The notes under the pieces: generated by a model | What the model was told of the DNA's origin: nothing | The model's database searches: none | Seen by the model: only the letters and a program-made list of their open reading frames with translations | In this document: piece after piece, positions 47,807 to 56,610 of the stretch | Numbering within the stretch: position 1 is the stretch's first letter | Layout: the number at the start of each line of letters is the position of its first letter | Assembly (NCBI RefSeq): GCF_001042485.2 | Contig: NZ_LBMN02000023.1 | Coordinates: 1-64,000, forward strand | Origin: Bacillus paralicheniformis | GTDB taxonomy: Bacteria > Bacillota > Bacilli > Bacillales > Bacillaceae | Length of the DNA: 64,000 bases | Direction: 5' to 3' | Translations under genes and position numbers: made by a program

Positions 47807-48096
47807 TTTGAGGCAATCACCGCCTTTGGGTCATGATATGATAATGTATTATAAAGAGGGGCGTTTTGCCTGTGCATATGTAATGGTTTGTTGTGCCGTA
47901 AATAAGCTGATCAACTGACAAAATTCAACATTGAATAAAAGGATTTTTCGTTTCAACCGCTAATATTATTATGTATCAACTATTTTTTTACGGCTGCGCC
48001 TGCCGATGCTTGCGAGAAAGCATTCAGGCGGACAGTCTGATAGGATAGAAGGAGCGGAATGCCAATGAAACGATCCGAAAGTGAAGGAGAGTACTT

Positions 48097-48645
48097 ATGA
48101 AAAATAGTAGAAAAAAAGAAATCTTATCGTGGGTGAAAACACTTGTCATAGCCGCCGCGCTTGTCATGGTTTGCCGCTATTTTCTGTTTACGCCGTCAAC
48201 TGTTTTGGGAGATTCAATGTATCCGACTTTAGAGGACGGCAACATGGTCATGGTTAGTAAAATCAGCGATATTCAGCGCTTTGATAAAATTATTTTTCAC
48301 GCGCCTGATTCAGATGAAAACTATGTGAAAAGGGTGATCGGCCTCCCGGGGGATACGATCGAAATGAAGGACGATGTCCTTTATATTAACGGAAAAGTAT
48401 ATGATGAGCCTTATTTAAAGAAAAACAAACAAAAGCTGACGCTTCATGAACATTTAACAGATAATTTCACACTGGAGAAATTAACCGGCAAACAAAAGGT
48501 GCCGGAAGACCACTTGTTCGTGATGGGTGATAACCGTCAAAACAGCAAGGACAGCCGCTTTTTCGGATTTATTACAATGGACTCCGTTGTCGGCAAAGTT
48601 GAGTTCCGTTATTTTCCTTTCAATGAGATCGGCGGAATAGAATAG
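48097..48645 (+). CDS. Type I signal peptidase (SipS/SipT/SipV group)
   Basis: 182 residues with one N-terminal membrane helix (about 11-30). The catalytic Ser is in GDSMYPTL (about residue 40), with the catalytic Lys in YVKRVIGLPGD (about 80). The GDNRQNSKDSRFFG box E is complete. It removes signal peptides on the outer face of the membrane. The group has several members in Bacillus and I cannot say which one this is. GAAGGAGAG precedes the ATG. Confidence 0.92.
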   Translation: MKNSRKKEILSWVKTLVIAAALVMVCRYFLFTPSTVLGDSMYPTLEDGNMVMVSKISDIQRFDKIIFHAPDSDENYVKRVIGLPGDTIEMKDDVLYINGKVYDEPYLKKNKQKLTLHEHLTDNFTLEKLTGKQKVPEDHLFVMGDNRQNSKDSRFFGFITMDSVVGKVEFRYFPFNEIGGIE

Positions 48646-48657
48646 AAACGAAAAAGG

Positions 48658-48686
48658 CTTCCCATGATACGAATGGGAAGTTTTTT
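48658..48686 (+). terminator. Intrinsic terminator of signal peptidase gene
   Basis: 8-bp stem CTTCCCAT/ATGGGAAG with a 7-base loop and T6. Confidence 0.9.
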
Positions 48687-49061
48687 GGTTGTTAGAGCCC
48701 AGTTTTGGATGTCACAGATGCTCTCTAAATAAAAAGGGATTGCCATGTTTGATTGTTGATTATAATTTATCATTGAAACAATAATAACTAAAAAATCCTC
48801 GATTTAACAATTTAGTGTATGGTATTCTTTAAGCACAAATATTGTTCACTTTTACTATACATATTATTGGGGGGATAAATGGAATCAAAAAATAGTATAA
48901 CTTACACCGTCTATAACTGTATTTTTCTCTCTGAAAAGTTAGTTTTTTAGTTGTTCTAAATCAGAGGTTTCAGCTTTTCTAAGGAGTAATCTTGATTTTT
49001 TTATTTTCAATTCTTACGTTGTTGCTGCGATGATTGACATAAATTCTGATAGGAGGTCATT
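48687..49061. other. AT-rich region without established gene
   Basis: Markedly AT-rich compared with its neighbours. It holds a possible 23-codon ORF (48879-48950) and a possible 13-codon TTG-started ORF near 49003-49044, each with a ribosome-site-like sequence. No dyad or RNA family was recognised. Confidence 0.5.
48879..48950 (+). CDS. Possible 23-residue peptide
   Basis: ATG 48879 preceded by a run of six G (48869-48874) at normal distance. The peptide begins MESKNSITYTVYNCIFL and ends in EKLVF. It is rich in aromatic and aliphatic residues, with one Cys. Its length makes a chance ORF quite possible. It lies 110 bases before a small membrane protein gene in an AT-rich patch, which would fit a peptide-immunity or peptide-receptor pair; this is speculation. 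Confidence 0.25.
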   Translation: MESKNSITYTVYNCIFLSEKLVF

Positions 49062-49325
49062 ATGTTTAATACACAACAGAGAGATAAGCTGCTAGAACTG
49101 AAGAAAAAGTTTGGAAGTGGTTTTATCGCAGTTTTCTATATCTCTATTCTTCTTTCCGTGTGTACGTTTTTTATAGAATACAAATATTTTCTCATTGTAT
49201 TATTCGCGCCCACTATTATTGTAATGTTAATCAACCCTCCTTTTTCCGAAAAAAAGGGTGTGTTTCGTTTCATTGCCGGCCTTTATTTGCTTTTATTGGC
49301 ACTGGCAACATACTTGTGGCTTTAG
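49062..49325 (+). CDS. Small membrane protein, unknown
   Basis: 87 residues with AGGAGGT before the ATG. A cytoplasmic-looking basic start (FNTQQRDKLLELKKKFGSG) is followed by three hydrophobic segments (about 21-38, 42-57, 68-86). The codon use and AT content differ from the surrounding conserved genes, and an IS1182 relic follows at once, so acquisition or marginal maintenance is likely. Not recognised. Confidence 0.55.
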   Translation: MFNTQQRDKLLELKKKFGSGFIAVFYISILLSVCTFFIEYKYFLIVLFAPTIIVMLINPPFSEKKGVFRFIAGLYLLLLALATYLWL

Positions 49326-49329
49326 GCAT

Positions 49330-49590
49330 GAAAAATCCGGACTGTCATCAGCGCGAGGTTTTTTCGAATAGGAGAGAGGTTGGTTATTTTCGGCCCGCGG
49401 AGAAAAGGTGAATTTACGTTTAACGCTTTTGCTGCCAAAATCTCGAAAATCCGGCAAGCTTGACTTGAATGGTTCTCATCACCAGAAAACAGAATGAATT
49501 GGATAAAAATAGGGCAGGTTATAAAAGTCCGACCTTTTTTATCAATAATCTGAAAGGCTGCCTACAGTGATCATGGGGAGCCTTTTTAGC
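49330..49590 (+). mobile_element. Decayed IS1182-family 3' end (relic)
   Basis: The stretch aligns by eye with 485-755 of this window. Near-identical parts are the TTCTCATC...AAAACAGAAT-AATTGGA run and the ATAAAAATAGG-type run with GTCCGACCTTTT. The translated piece NAFAAKISKIRQA matches LVFAAMNLKKLAN of the transposase. Frameshifts and deletions remove any gene. The relic contains broken versions of the first element's hairpins. Confidence 0.8.
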
Positions 49591-49681
49591 ATTCGCACAT
49601 TTTGGAGAGCGGGCGGTTTGAAACATTGTCTGTACAGTGAAATAATGAAAAAAGAAACTGGACAACAAGGAGGATGAGCAG

Positions 49682-50326
49682 ATGAAAGTGTTTGTAGTGG
49701 GGGCGAACGGACAAATCGGGCGCCGTTTGACGAAAAGCTTGAATGAGAGCGATGAACATCAAGTCAGAGCAATGGTGAGAAACGAAGAACAGGCGCAGGC
49801 TTTGAAACAATCGGGAACAGAAACCGCGCTCGCTAATTTAGAAGGCACTGTGGAAAGCATCGCAGAAGCGGCGAAAGGCTGCGACGCGATTGTCTTTACC
49901 GCCGGCTCAGGCGGCAAAACGGGCGCTGATAAAACGCTTTTGGTGGATTTGGATGGGGCGGTTAAAACGATCGAAGCTGCCGAAAAAGCGGGCATCCACC
50001 GTTTTATTATGGTCAGCACATTGCAGGCACACCGCCGTGAAAATTGGAGTGAAGCGTTAAAACCGTATTATGTCGCCAAACATTATGCGGATCGGATTCT
50101 TGAAGGCAGCGGATTAAACTACACGATTATCCGTCCGGGAGGCCTGTTAAACGAACCGGGTACAGGCCGGGTGAAAGCGGCGGAAAACCTTGAGCGCAGA
50201 ACGATTCCGCGAGAAGATGTGGCTGATACCATCTTGGTGGCGCTCACCGAAGAGCATACATTCCGGCGTTCATTCGATTTGGTTTCGGGTGATCAAACGC
50301 CCGCCGAGGCGCTTAAATCGATATGA
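49682..50326 (+). CDS. yhfK: NAD(P)-binding atypical SDR, YhfK
   Basis: 214 residues of the NmrA/YwnB-like atypical SDR group. The Rossmann motif VVGANGQIGRRL is at the N-terminus, VSTLQAHRRENW in the middle, and YYVAKHYADRILEGSGLNYTIIRPGGL carries the active-site Tyr/Lys and the substrate strand. It matches YhfK of B. subtilis in length and sequence. The physiological substrate is unknown. AAGGAGG precedes the ATG. Confidence 0.87.
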   Translation: MKVFVVGANGQIGRRLTKSLNESDEHQVRAMVRNEEQAQALKQSGTETALANLEGTVESIAEAAKGCDAIVFTAGSGGKTGADKTLLVDLDGAVKTIEAAEKAGIHRFIMVSTLQAHRRENWSEALKPYYVAKHYADRILEGSGLNYTIIRPGGLLNEPGTGRVKAAENLERRTIPREDVADTILVALTEEHTFRRSFDLVSGDQTPAEALKSI

Positions 50327-50334
50327 AAGTGAAT

Positions 50335-50367
50335 CGGGGAACCTGTGGTCAGAAGGTTCCCCGGCGT
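50335..50367. terminator. Bidirectional terminator
   Basis: 10-bp stem CGGGGAACCT/AGGTTCCCCG with a 9-base loop, followed by GCGTTTTT, between convergent yhfK and the AraC-type gene. Confidence 0.85.
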
Positions 50368-50369
50368 TT

Positions 50370-51248
50370 TTACAGAAGCGGAATATAGATGGTCATCTTC
50401 ATCTCGTTCGGCGGCACCGAACGGCACACATCAGTCACTTCAAAGTCCGGTCCTTCTGTTCTCTCGTAATTGGTATTCATCAGCCATGATCCATAGATGT
50501 ATCTTCTTGTGTTCTGCACGGATTCGGTCGATCCGTTCACATGAAATACGGCGTATTTGCCGCCGGGAATTTTCATATACATAAGCGGCTCCGGCACTTC
50601 TCCGGCTGCTGTTTCGCGAACGGCTTCCCCGATGATAAATGAGAAACCTCCGTCATCCTGGAAGCGGCATGACAGCCCGTAACACATATTCGGATCTGTT
50701 TTTTGAGGGATTTGCATAAAGTATCCATTTCTGCCGAAATCGTTGTAGAATTTCGGGATATCTTCGAAATACTTTTCCTCGTTTAAATTTGTCCGGTACT
50801 CATATCCGATCATATGTATATCGTTTAAATGAGTGATGTGCGGCTTTGGGATGTTCATATCTCCAGTCATCCTTTCTTTATATTCGAGAAAATTCATTTT
50901 GGTTTGAAAATCAAGCTTGACCTTTGCTTTGCGGTACTTGGCCGGAGTGATGCCGAAATACTGTGAGAATGCCCTGCCGAAAGCTTCCTGTGAGCCATAG
51001 CCGAAATCGATTGCGATATCGAGAATGGAACGGTCCGTTTTCTCAAGCAGAAGCGCAGCTTCAGACAGACGCCGGTTGCGAATGTACTGATAAACGGAAA
51101 AACCGGAGATCGCCTGAAAAAGCCTTTGAAAATGAAACGGGGAGAAACATGATTTAGCCGCAATATCCGTAATGTTTAAATCGTTTTGAAGGTGTTCTTC
51201 GATAAAATGAACCGCGTTTTGAATTCTTTCATAATCATCCATATTCAT
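50370..51248 (-). CDS. AraC-family regulator with GyrI-like effector domain
   Basis: 292 residues. The N-terminal AraC DNA-binding domain (about 6-105) has two helix-turn-helix units: LNITDIAAKSCFSPFHFQRLF, then ILDIAIDFGYGSQEAFGRAFSQYFG. The C-terminal GyrI/BmrR-type domain (about 130-292) binds small molecules (IHMIGYEYRTNLNEE, GGKYAVFHVNG). The reversed order (DNA domain first) is typical of the Rob/YdeE type. It may sense drugs or other cationic compounds. No obvious target lies beside it. Confidence 0.87.
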   Translation of the reverse strand: MNMDDYERIQNAVHFIEEHLQNDLNITDIAAKSCFSPFHFQRLFQAISGFSVYQYIRNRRLSEAALLLEKTDRSILDIAIDFGYGSQEAFGRAFSQYFGITPAKYRKAKVKLDFQTKMNFLEYKERMTGDMNIPKPHITHLNDIHMIGYEYRTNLNEEKYFEDIPKFYNDFGRNGYFMQIPQKTDPNMCYGLSCRFQDDGGFSFIIGEAVRETAAGEVPEPLMYMKIPGGKYAVFHVNGSTESVQNTRRYIYGSWLMNTNYERTEGPDFEVTDVCRSVPPNEMKMTIYIPLL

Positions 51249-51322
51249 CCACAGCCTTTACGATTTGATGATCCTATTGTACAGGATCAAGCGATGGTTT
51301 TTTTGATGATTTGTGCTTTTTT

Positions 51323-51348
51323 AAAAGCCTCCAAATGCGGAGGCTTTT
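51323..51348 (-). terminator. Terminator of cotA
   Basis: 10-bp stem AAAAGCCTCC/GGAGGCTTTT with a 6-base loop and T-run on the minus strand, immediately past the cotA stop. Confidence 0.88.
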
Positions 51349-51350
51349 TC

Positions 51351-52892
51351 TTATTGATGACGAATATCCGTTACTTCAAGAGGGCGCATCATATCGTAAT
51401 CTTCGTGCTCCAGAATGTGGCAGTGCCACACATATCTGCCGCTGTACGGCGCGAAGGTTGCGATAATCCGCGTCACCGAGCCAGGAGGTACTTTGACGGT
51501 GTCTTTCAGCCCCTTTTCATTCTGTGCCGGTGGAGCTGCCGGACCTGTAAAGACTAGTTCTCCGTTTTCCTGATACCGTTCGATATCAAACGGCCGGTGG
51601 TCGAGAATCAAAAATTGGACAAGATGTAAATGGATCGGATGGATCGCTCTTCCGGCATTGATGATCGACCAGATCTCAGTGCTGCCGAGGGCGGGAGTTT
51701 CAGTTACCGGTTCATGCCATTTTGTGTTGTTTAAAAGCAGAACAGGTCTTCCATATTGGTCAAGGGACGCGCCCAACGACAGATTTCTAAGGGTATTGAT
51801 CTTGTGTCTCCGGTAAAATGGGCGTTTTCTCAATATTCTCGGCAATGAACTTGTATCTTTTTGCTTCAATGGTTTTGAGATGCGGAATTGCATAATGTTG
51901 GCATCTGTATCGGGATCCGCGTCTTGTCCGCTGCAGCCGATCCGGTTTTTCAATGTCACGGTTTTTCCTTCAGCTCGTGAAAAATCAACGATGATATCGC
52001 ATCTTTCAGCCGGTGCGATCACCAGTTCATTGACTTTAACCGGATGCTGCAGAAGACCACCGTCCGTGCCGATTTGGTGAAATGTGATGTCATGATCGAA
52101 ATACAGCTCAAAGATTCTCGTATTGGAGGCGTTCAGTATCCGAAAACGGTATTTTCGAGGTTCCAGTTCATCATAAGGCCATACCTTGCCGTTGACTAAA
52201 ATGGTATCACCGCAAAAAGCCGGAACAATCGACGGGTCGGGAAGATCCGGCGAAGGGTTGTCAGGCTGCCGCGGATAAAACAATGAACCATCTTCATGAA
52301 AGGACTTATCCTGAATCAAGAGCGGAATTTCATATTCTCCCTTCGGCAAGTTCAATGACCGCTCTTCCCTGTCGCGGATAAAATATAAACCGACAAGCCC
52401 CGCATATACATTCAGCCTTGTGATGGCCATTGCATGATCGTGATACCAGAGAGCCGTAGCATCCTGCTCATTCGGATATTCATACACCTCCCTTTCAAAA
52501 AAAGGGCCTTTGACTTGAAAATCTTTAGTGTACCAGGCTTCCGGGTAACCGTCGCTATCAGGCGGTGTCCGGCCTCCATGCAAATGAACGACCGTTTTGA
52601 CTTCATGTTCATGATGGCCGTCGTCATGAATTGTATGGTCGACGGGGAGAAAATGATGATCCGGAAGCTTATTCAACCATTTGACCGCGACTTTTTCGTG
52701 TTTTTGCACTTCAAAGGTGGGGCCGGGATAGACCCCGTTATATCCAAACAGCCGGGTCGGCGGCAGATCGCGGTGGAGCTGCTGCTGAAATTCTTTCATC
52801 ATGACTTCATAATAGGTCATTTCCTTGCTTTTGCTGTGGGGTTTAAGCACTTTCGGAATGGGGAGTTTGTCAACGAATTTTTCAAGTTTCAT
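51351..52892 (-). CDS. cotA: Spore-coat multicopper oxidase CotA (laccase)
   Basis: 513 residues, the same length as CotA of B. subtilis. It oxidises phenols and bilirubin-type substrates with four copper ions and takes part in brown spore pigment formation in the outer coat. Copper ligands are complete: HLHGG, WYHDHAM, HPIHLHLVQF and WHCHILEHEDYDMM, with the T1 axial Met near 502. Three cupredoxin domains are visible. No signal peptide, as for coat proteins made in the mother cell. In B. subtilis it is SigmaK-dependent; no clear SigmaK promoter was identified by eye here. Confidence 0.94.
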   Translation of the reverse strand: MKLEKFVDKLPIPKVLKPHSKSKEMTYYEVMMKEFQQQLHRDLPPTRLFGYNGVYPGPTFEVQKHEKVAVKWLNKLPDHHFLPVDHTIHDDGHHEHEVKTVVHLHGGRTPPDSDGYPEAWYTKDFQVKGPFFEREVYEYPNEQDATALWYHDHAMAITRLNVYAGLVGLYFIRDREERSLNLPKGEYEIPLLIQDKSFHEDGSLFYPRQPDNPSPDLPDPSIVPAFCGDTILVNGKVWPYDELEPRKYRFRILNASNTRIFELYFDHDITFHQIGTDGGLLQHPVKVNELVIAPAERCDIIVDFSRAEGKTVTLKNRIGCSGQDADPDTDANIMQFRISKPLKQKDTSSLPRILRKRPFYRRHKINTLRNLSLGASLDQYGRPVLLLNNTKWHEPVTETPALGSTEIWSIINAGRAIHPIHLHLVQFLILDHRPFDIERYQENGELVFTGPAAPPAQNEKGLKDTVKVPPGSVTRIIATFAPYSGRYVWHCHILEHEDYDMMRPLEVTDIRHQ

Positions 52893-53064
52893 GTTTCACC
52901 TGTCCTCTTTTGTTCTAATGAAAAGATCATTACATTATAAGACGGGTTGCATGGTCTGGTTCCTCATGATGAGAATAAGAAATGTAATTTGTGCTGAGAA
53001 TGTTAAAAAAAAGAATCGATCATGACAAGAAGATGAACAGAATATTTCCTAACGATTAAAAATC

Positions 53065-53144
53065 GCCTTAAGGCATGCTTCGCGGAGGAAGAAAGGCGGG
53101 GATGATGATACATTATGTGTAAACCCTTTCTTATGGGGCGAAGC
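53065..53144 (+). other. Structured leader before acyltransferase gene
   Basis: A two-part hairpin: GCTTCGC (53077-53083) pairs with GCGAAGC (53138-53144), then a symmetrical 5x5 internal loop, then AAGAAAGG (53089-53096) pairs with CCTTTCTT (53125-53132). A 10-bp palindrome GCCTTAAGGC (53065-53074) lies just before it. The structure ends 8 bases before the AAAGGAG of the next gene. It has no T-run and fits no class I know. Confidence 0.5.
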
Positions 53145-53166
53145 GGTCTGAAAGGAGATACCCGTA

Positions 53167-54174
53167 TTGCAGAAAAGAATAGAGTGGATTGATGTTTCGA
53201 AGGGCGTGGGAATTATATTGGTCGTGTTGGGCCATACACCGACGCCGGATTGGCTGAAAACGTTCATTTTCGCATTTCATATGCCGCTGTTTTTCTTTCT
53301 GTCCGGCCTCGTTTACCATGATGGGAAGATGACTTTTACATCATTTCTTTTTAAAAAAATAAAGACGCTTCTTTTGCCTTACTTCATTTTTTCCGTTCTT
53401 GCCTATTTATTCTGGGTTCTCGTTGAGAGGCATTTTACGTTTACGGGGAGTTCGGATGTCGATCCGGTTGTACCGTTTAAAGGCATTTTTTATTCGATGC
53501 CTGATGACTACATGCTGACACACAACCCGGCGCTCTGGTTTTTAACATGCTTATTCCTCGTTGAAATGCTTTTTTTTATCGTGAAGAGATGGGGGAAAGG
53601 AAGGCTGTTTATCGTCATTGCCGTAATGGTGTCGGCCGCCTTGGGCTATTTGAATGATCAATTTGTGGGCATCAAGCTGCCGTGGAATATTGAAGTGGCC
53701 TTGACCGCCATCGTATTTTATTCGGCCGGTTTTCTGTCGAGAAATAGCCTGAGGGAGATGAGAGACAGAAGAACGCTGCTGCCAGCGCTTCTCTTATTCA
53801 TCGCGGTCGGCTTTTTACAGACCCTGAACGTCAGAGTGGATATGAGGGCCAATGAGTATGGAAACATGGCGGTCTTTTATCTGACCTCATTTCTGGGAAC
53901 GGCAGGCGTCATTTTCAGCAGTTTTAAACTCGAAAAAATGAAGCTACTCCAATTCCTCGGCAAAAACTCGCTGATCATTCTCGTACTGCACTACCCGGTC
54001 ATCAGGATGCTGAAAGCCGTCGTCTACTACTTTACCCAGGTTTCCCTTGATGAGACATACGGTTCCCTGTTATGGAGCGCGCTTTACACCGGTATGACAT
54101 TGCTTGTTATGGTGCCTTGCATCTTTTTATTGAACCGGTATCCGATCGTGCTTGGGCGGAAGAAATGCAATTAA
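53167..54174 (+). CDS. Acyltransferase-3 family membrane protein
   Basis: 335 residues starting at TTG 53167 with AAAGGAG nine bases upstream, an uncommon start. About ten membrane helices are present. Acyltransferase-3 hallmarks: RIEWIDVSKGVGIILVVLGHT with the active His, FAFHMPLFFFLSGL, and a Trp-Phe-rich NPALWFLTCLFLVEML. These enzymes move acyl groups onto sugars or lipids at the membrane. It resembles the YkrP-type members by size. A structured leader (53065-53144) precedes it. Confidence 0.85.
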   Translation: MQKRIEWIDVSKGVGIILVVLGHTPTPDWLKTFIFAFHMPLFFFLSGLVYHDGKMTFTSFLFKKIKTLLLPYFIFSVLAYLFWVLVERHFTFTGSSDVDPVVPFKGIFYSMPDDYMLTHNPALWFLTCLFLVEMLFFIVKRWGKGRLFIVIAVMVSAALGYLNDQFVGIKLPWNIEVALTAIVFYSAGFLSRNSLREMRDRRTLLPALLLFIAVGFLQTLNVRVDMRANEYGNMAVFYLTSFLGTAGVIFSSFKLEKMKLLQFLGKNSLIILVLHYPVIRMLKAVVYYFTQVSLDETYGSLLWSALYTGMTLLVMVPCIFLLNRYPIVLGRKKCN

Positions 54175-54206
54175 AAAACTTGCAAAGGAGACTTTGCAAG
54201 TTTTTT
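54173..54206. terminator. Bidirectional terminator
   Basis: 15-bp stem AAAAAACTTGCAAAG with its exact complement and a GAGA loop, between convergent genes. Confidence 0.92.
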
Positions 54207-54210
54207 TGAA

Positions 54211-55131
54211 TTATTGAAGGTTAAAAGTGATTTTTTCATCATTCCAAAAATTAGAAGTGAAAATAACTTTATATGTTTTGCTCTTTTTTGTCTGAAAAGC
54301 GATAGTTCCAGAAACCTTACCGTCTTTTGTCAGATTTCCAGATGATAATTGGTTATCATCTGAAAGTGCATAAGTATTATGCGTAATTTGTCCATCTTCG
54401 TTTTGAATTTGAAAATCAAGCGGGTTGTAAGAAATATCTTTATCGCTTTTATTTTCTATGTTAACTGTTACAATCACATATTCATTACCTTTTTTTGGTT
54501 TGATAAATTTATTGCCCATCGATTTTTTAACGTTGGTCACTGTGATTTGGGTGCCATCCAGATCAGCTGTTTCATTTAAACCAAATTCAGTTTTTTCTTC
54601 TTTGGCATCGTCATTGCTTTTTTCTTCGCTAGTTTTTGCGGCTGTCGTCTTTGCACTGCTACCGGACGATTTGCTTTCTTGAGAAGAAGAGCCGCTTGAA
54701 GCGAATATCATGACGAATACGATGGATCCAATAATCGTGACATAGAACCACCATTTTTTAAAGACAAGGCCTTTATTCTCGCCGCTGAACAATGCTTTAC
54801 ATCCGCCGATTAATAGCAGAATAAGCGGAACGATATATGCCAGGCTGACGCCGACAGTTCCTCCTATTGCAGCCGCGATATAAAAAGTACCCGCTAATTT
54901 AGTATGTTTTTTTACGATACATGCACCGACGATGGCCAGTGCAGACAGCAAAATAACAGCCCAGGATGATCCGATAACTTCTCCGGCGCCATCCGCTTCT
55001 AAAGCGGCGCCTAACCCTCCGAATAATAAACCTGAAAATCCTGCAAAAATCCCGAAAATACCGCCTAGTAACCCCAGTACAAATTCTGCTGTACGTTTGA
55101 CAGGGGCTTGAAAATTCGTTTGTTCTGACAT
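54211..55131 (-). CDS. DUF4064/DUF4352 membrane protein
   Basis: 306 residues. The N-terminal membrane part has four helices (about 15-40, 55-70, 80-105, 127-145), in the manner of DUF4064. A Ser/Lys/Glu-rich linker (about 147-178) follows, and the C-terminal DUF4352 immunoglobulin-like domain (about 180-306) has KKGNEYVIVTVNIENKSDKDISYNPLDFQIQNEDG. It is probably displayed outside. Function unknown. AAGGGGGA precedes the ATG. Confidence 0.8.
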   Translation of the reverse strand: MSEQTNFQAPVKRTAEFVLGLLGGIFGIFAGFSGLLFGGLGAALEADGAGEVIGSSWAVILLSALAIVGACIVKKHTKLAGTFYIAAAIGGTVGVSLAYIVPLILLLIGGCKALFSGENKGLVFKKWWFYVTIIGSIVFVMIFASSGSSSQESKSSGSSAKTTAAKTSEEKSNDDAKEEKTEFGLNETADLDGTQITVTNVKKSMGNKFIKPKKGNEYVIVTVNIENKSDKDISYNPLDFQIQNEDGQITHNTYALSDDNQLSSGNLTKDGKVSGTIAFQTKKSKTYKVIFTSNFWNDEKITFNLQ

Positions 55132-55582
55132 GTAATGTCCCCCTTATAAGCTATGTCATAATGTCTAAAACATATTAATCCAAAAAAGGAAAAAAGTCCA
55201 TATATTTTTCGTGACTATTTTACTATTATTTTATATTGTCAGAGTTTTAAGGACTATTTTCGACTTTTTTTAATATCGTTTAAATTTTGGGTTTGTTTAA
55301 TGTTTTTTAGAAGAATCATGCAGGGGAACTAAAGAAAAAATATTCAGAAAGAAGATGCCGACCTTTTAATCCTATGCAGCGTGAATAAATTGAGGTTTTC
55401 GCAAAATCCTTATACAGAGCGGGTTTTACCGGTTTTGACCCAACTGAAATTTGTTTCCTTAAATAAAAAAAGTTCTACTCTGACTATATTTCTGCAAGAA
55501 GTGAATCATGTTTCTATAGACTCACTCAAGTTTTGCTTTGTATGATTAAAAGCGAAAACACGGATGGGAAAGGAAGCTTTTT
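55132..55582. other. AT-rich intergenic region, 450 bp
   Basis: Divergent promoter region between the DUF4352 gene and mneS. It is AT-rich with several short T- and A-runs. No gene, strong hairpin or known RNA element was recognised. Promoter-like pieces can be found but none stands out. Confidence 0.6.
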
Positions 55583-56455
55583 ATGGAACGGTATGATGAA
55601 TTAAAAAAAGGTGAAACCGGGGCATGGGTCAGCATCATCGCTTACATTGTACTGTCGGCTGTTAAATTGGCCGTCGGGCTTCTATTTCACTCCGAAGCCC
55701 TCAGAGCCGACGGACTGAACAATACAACAGATATTATCGCCTCAGTAGCGGTGCTGATCGGCCTCAGGATTTCTCAGAAGCCGCCTGATGAAGACCATCC
55801 GTACGGACATTTCCGCGCTGAGACGATCGCCTCGATGATCGCTTCATTTATCATGATGGTGGTCGGTCTTGAGGTGCTGTACAGCTCGGGTGAAATGCTG
55901 TTTAATCCGAAAGAAACGACACCGGACATGATTGCGGCTTGGACGGCGGCAGGCAGTGCCGTCGTGATGTTTTTGGTTTTCCTCTACAATAAAAGGCTGG
56001 CAAAAAAGGTAAACAGCCATGCCCTCTATGCAGCCGCCGCCGATAATAAATCGGATGCCTATGTCAGCATCGGAACGTTCGCAGGCATCTTTGCTTCGCA
56101 ATTTAACCTTGCCTGGGTCGATACGGCAGCCGCATTTATCATCGGATTGATCATCTGCAAAACGGCTTGGGGGATTTTTAAAGAGGCGGCCCATTCTTTG
56201 ACGGACGGATTCGATATTAAACATATTTCAACGTATAAAGAAACGATTCGGAAAGTTCCCGGCGTCGGCAAAATCAAAGATGTTAAAGCGCGTTATTTGG
56301 GCAGCACCATCCACGTGGAAATCATCGTGGAAGTGAGATCCGACCTCAACATTGCAGAAAGCCATGATATCGCCGATGAAATTGAGAGAAGAATGCAGGA
56401 GGAACACTCGATCGTTCATTCCCATGTTCACATCGAGCCATCTGGAGAAAAATAA
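55583..56455 (+). CDS. mneS: Cation diffusion facilitator MneS (YeaB)
   Basis: 290 residues with six membrane helices and the C-terminal metallochaperone-like domain (about 205-288). Metal-site features: HSEALRADGLNNTTDI in helix 2 (D-x-x-x-D/N type) and ALYAAAADNKSDAYVS in helix 5, with the cytoplasmic SIVHSHVHIEP at the end. In B. subtilis YeaB is MneS, one of two manganese exporters; the helix 2/5 pattern agrees with Mn or Fe type CDF proteins. It is monocistronic, with a terminator at 56457-56481. Confidence 0.88.
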   Translation: MERYDELKKGETGAWVSIIAYIVLSAVKLAVGLLFHSEALRADGLNNTTDIIASVAVLIGLRISQKPPDEDHPYGHFRAETIASMIASFIMMVVGLEVLYSSGEMLFNPKETTPDMIAAWTAAGSAVVMFLVFLYNKRLAKKVNSHALYAAAADNKSDAYVSIGTFAGIFASQFNLAWVDTAAAFIIGLIICKTAWGIFKEAAHSLTDGFDIKHISTYKETIRKVPGVGKIKDVKARYLGSTIHVEIIVEVRSDLNIAESHDIADEIERRMQEEHSIVHSHVHIEPSGEK

Positions 56456-56456
56456 G

Positions 56457-56481
56457 AAGCGGTCACTGACCGCTTTTTTTG
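56457..56481 (+). terminator. Intrinsic terminator of mneS
   Basis: Stem AAGCGGTCA/TGACCGCTT with a tight loop and T7. Confidence 0.88.
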
Positions 56482-56610
56482 TTTTTCACTCTGAAATTCG
56501 AAATGAAAAAAGACAAAACTCTATTTTCCTCCAGTTAGTTGTTTTCTGAGAGTACATCGTTTATGGTAAAGTTAAATAAATTCGATTCGTCAGCAATGAG
56601 GAGGAAGAGG

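Noticed and set aside
49160-49411. 83-residue ORF partly matching the transposase
   Set aside because: Its first part is a shadow of the membrane-protein gene at 49062 and only its end belongs to the IS relic; not one gene.
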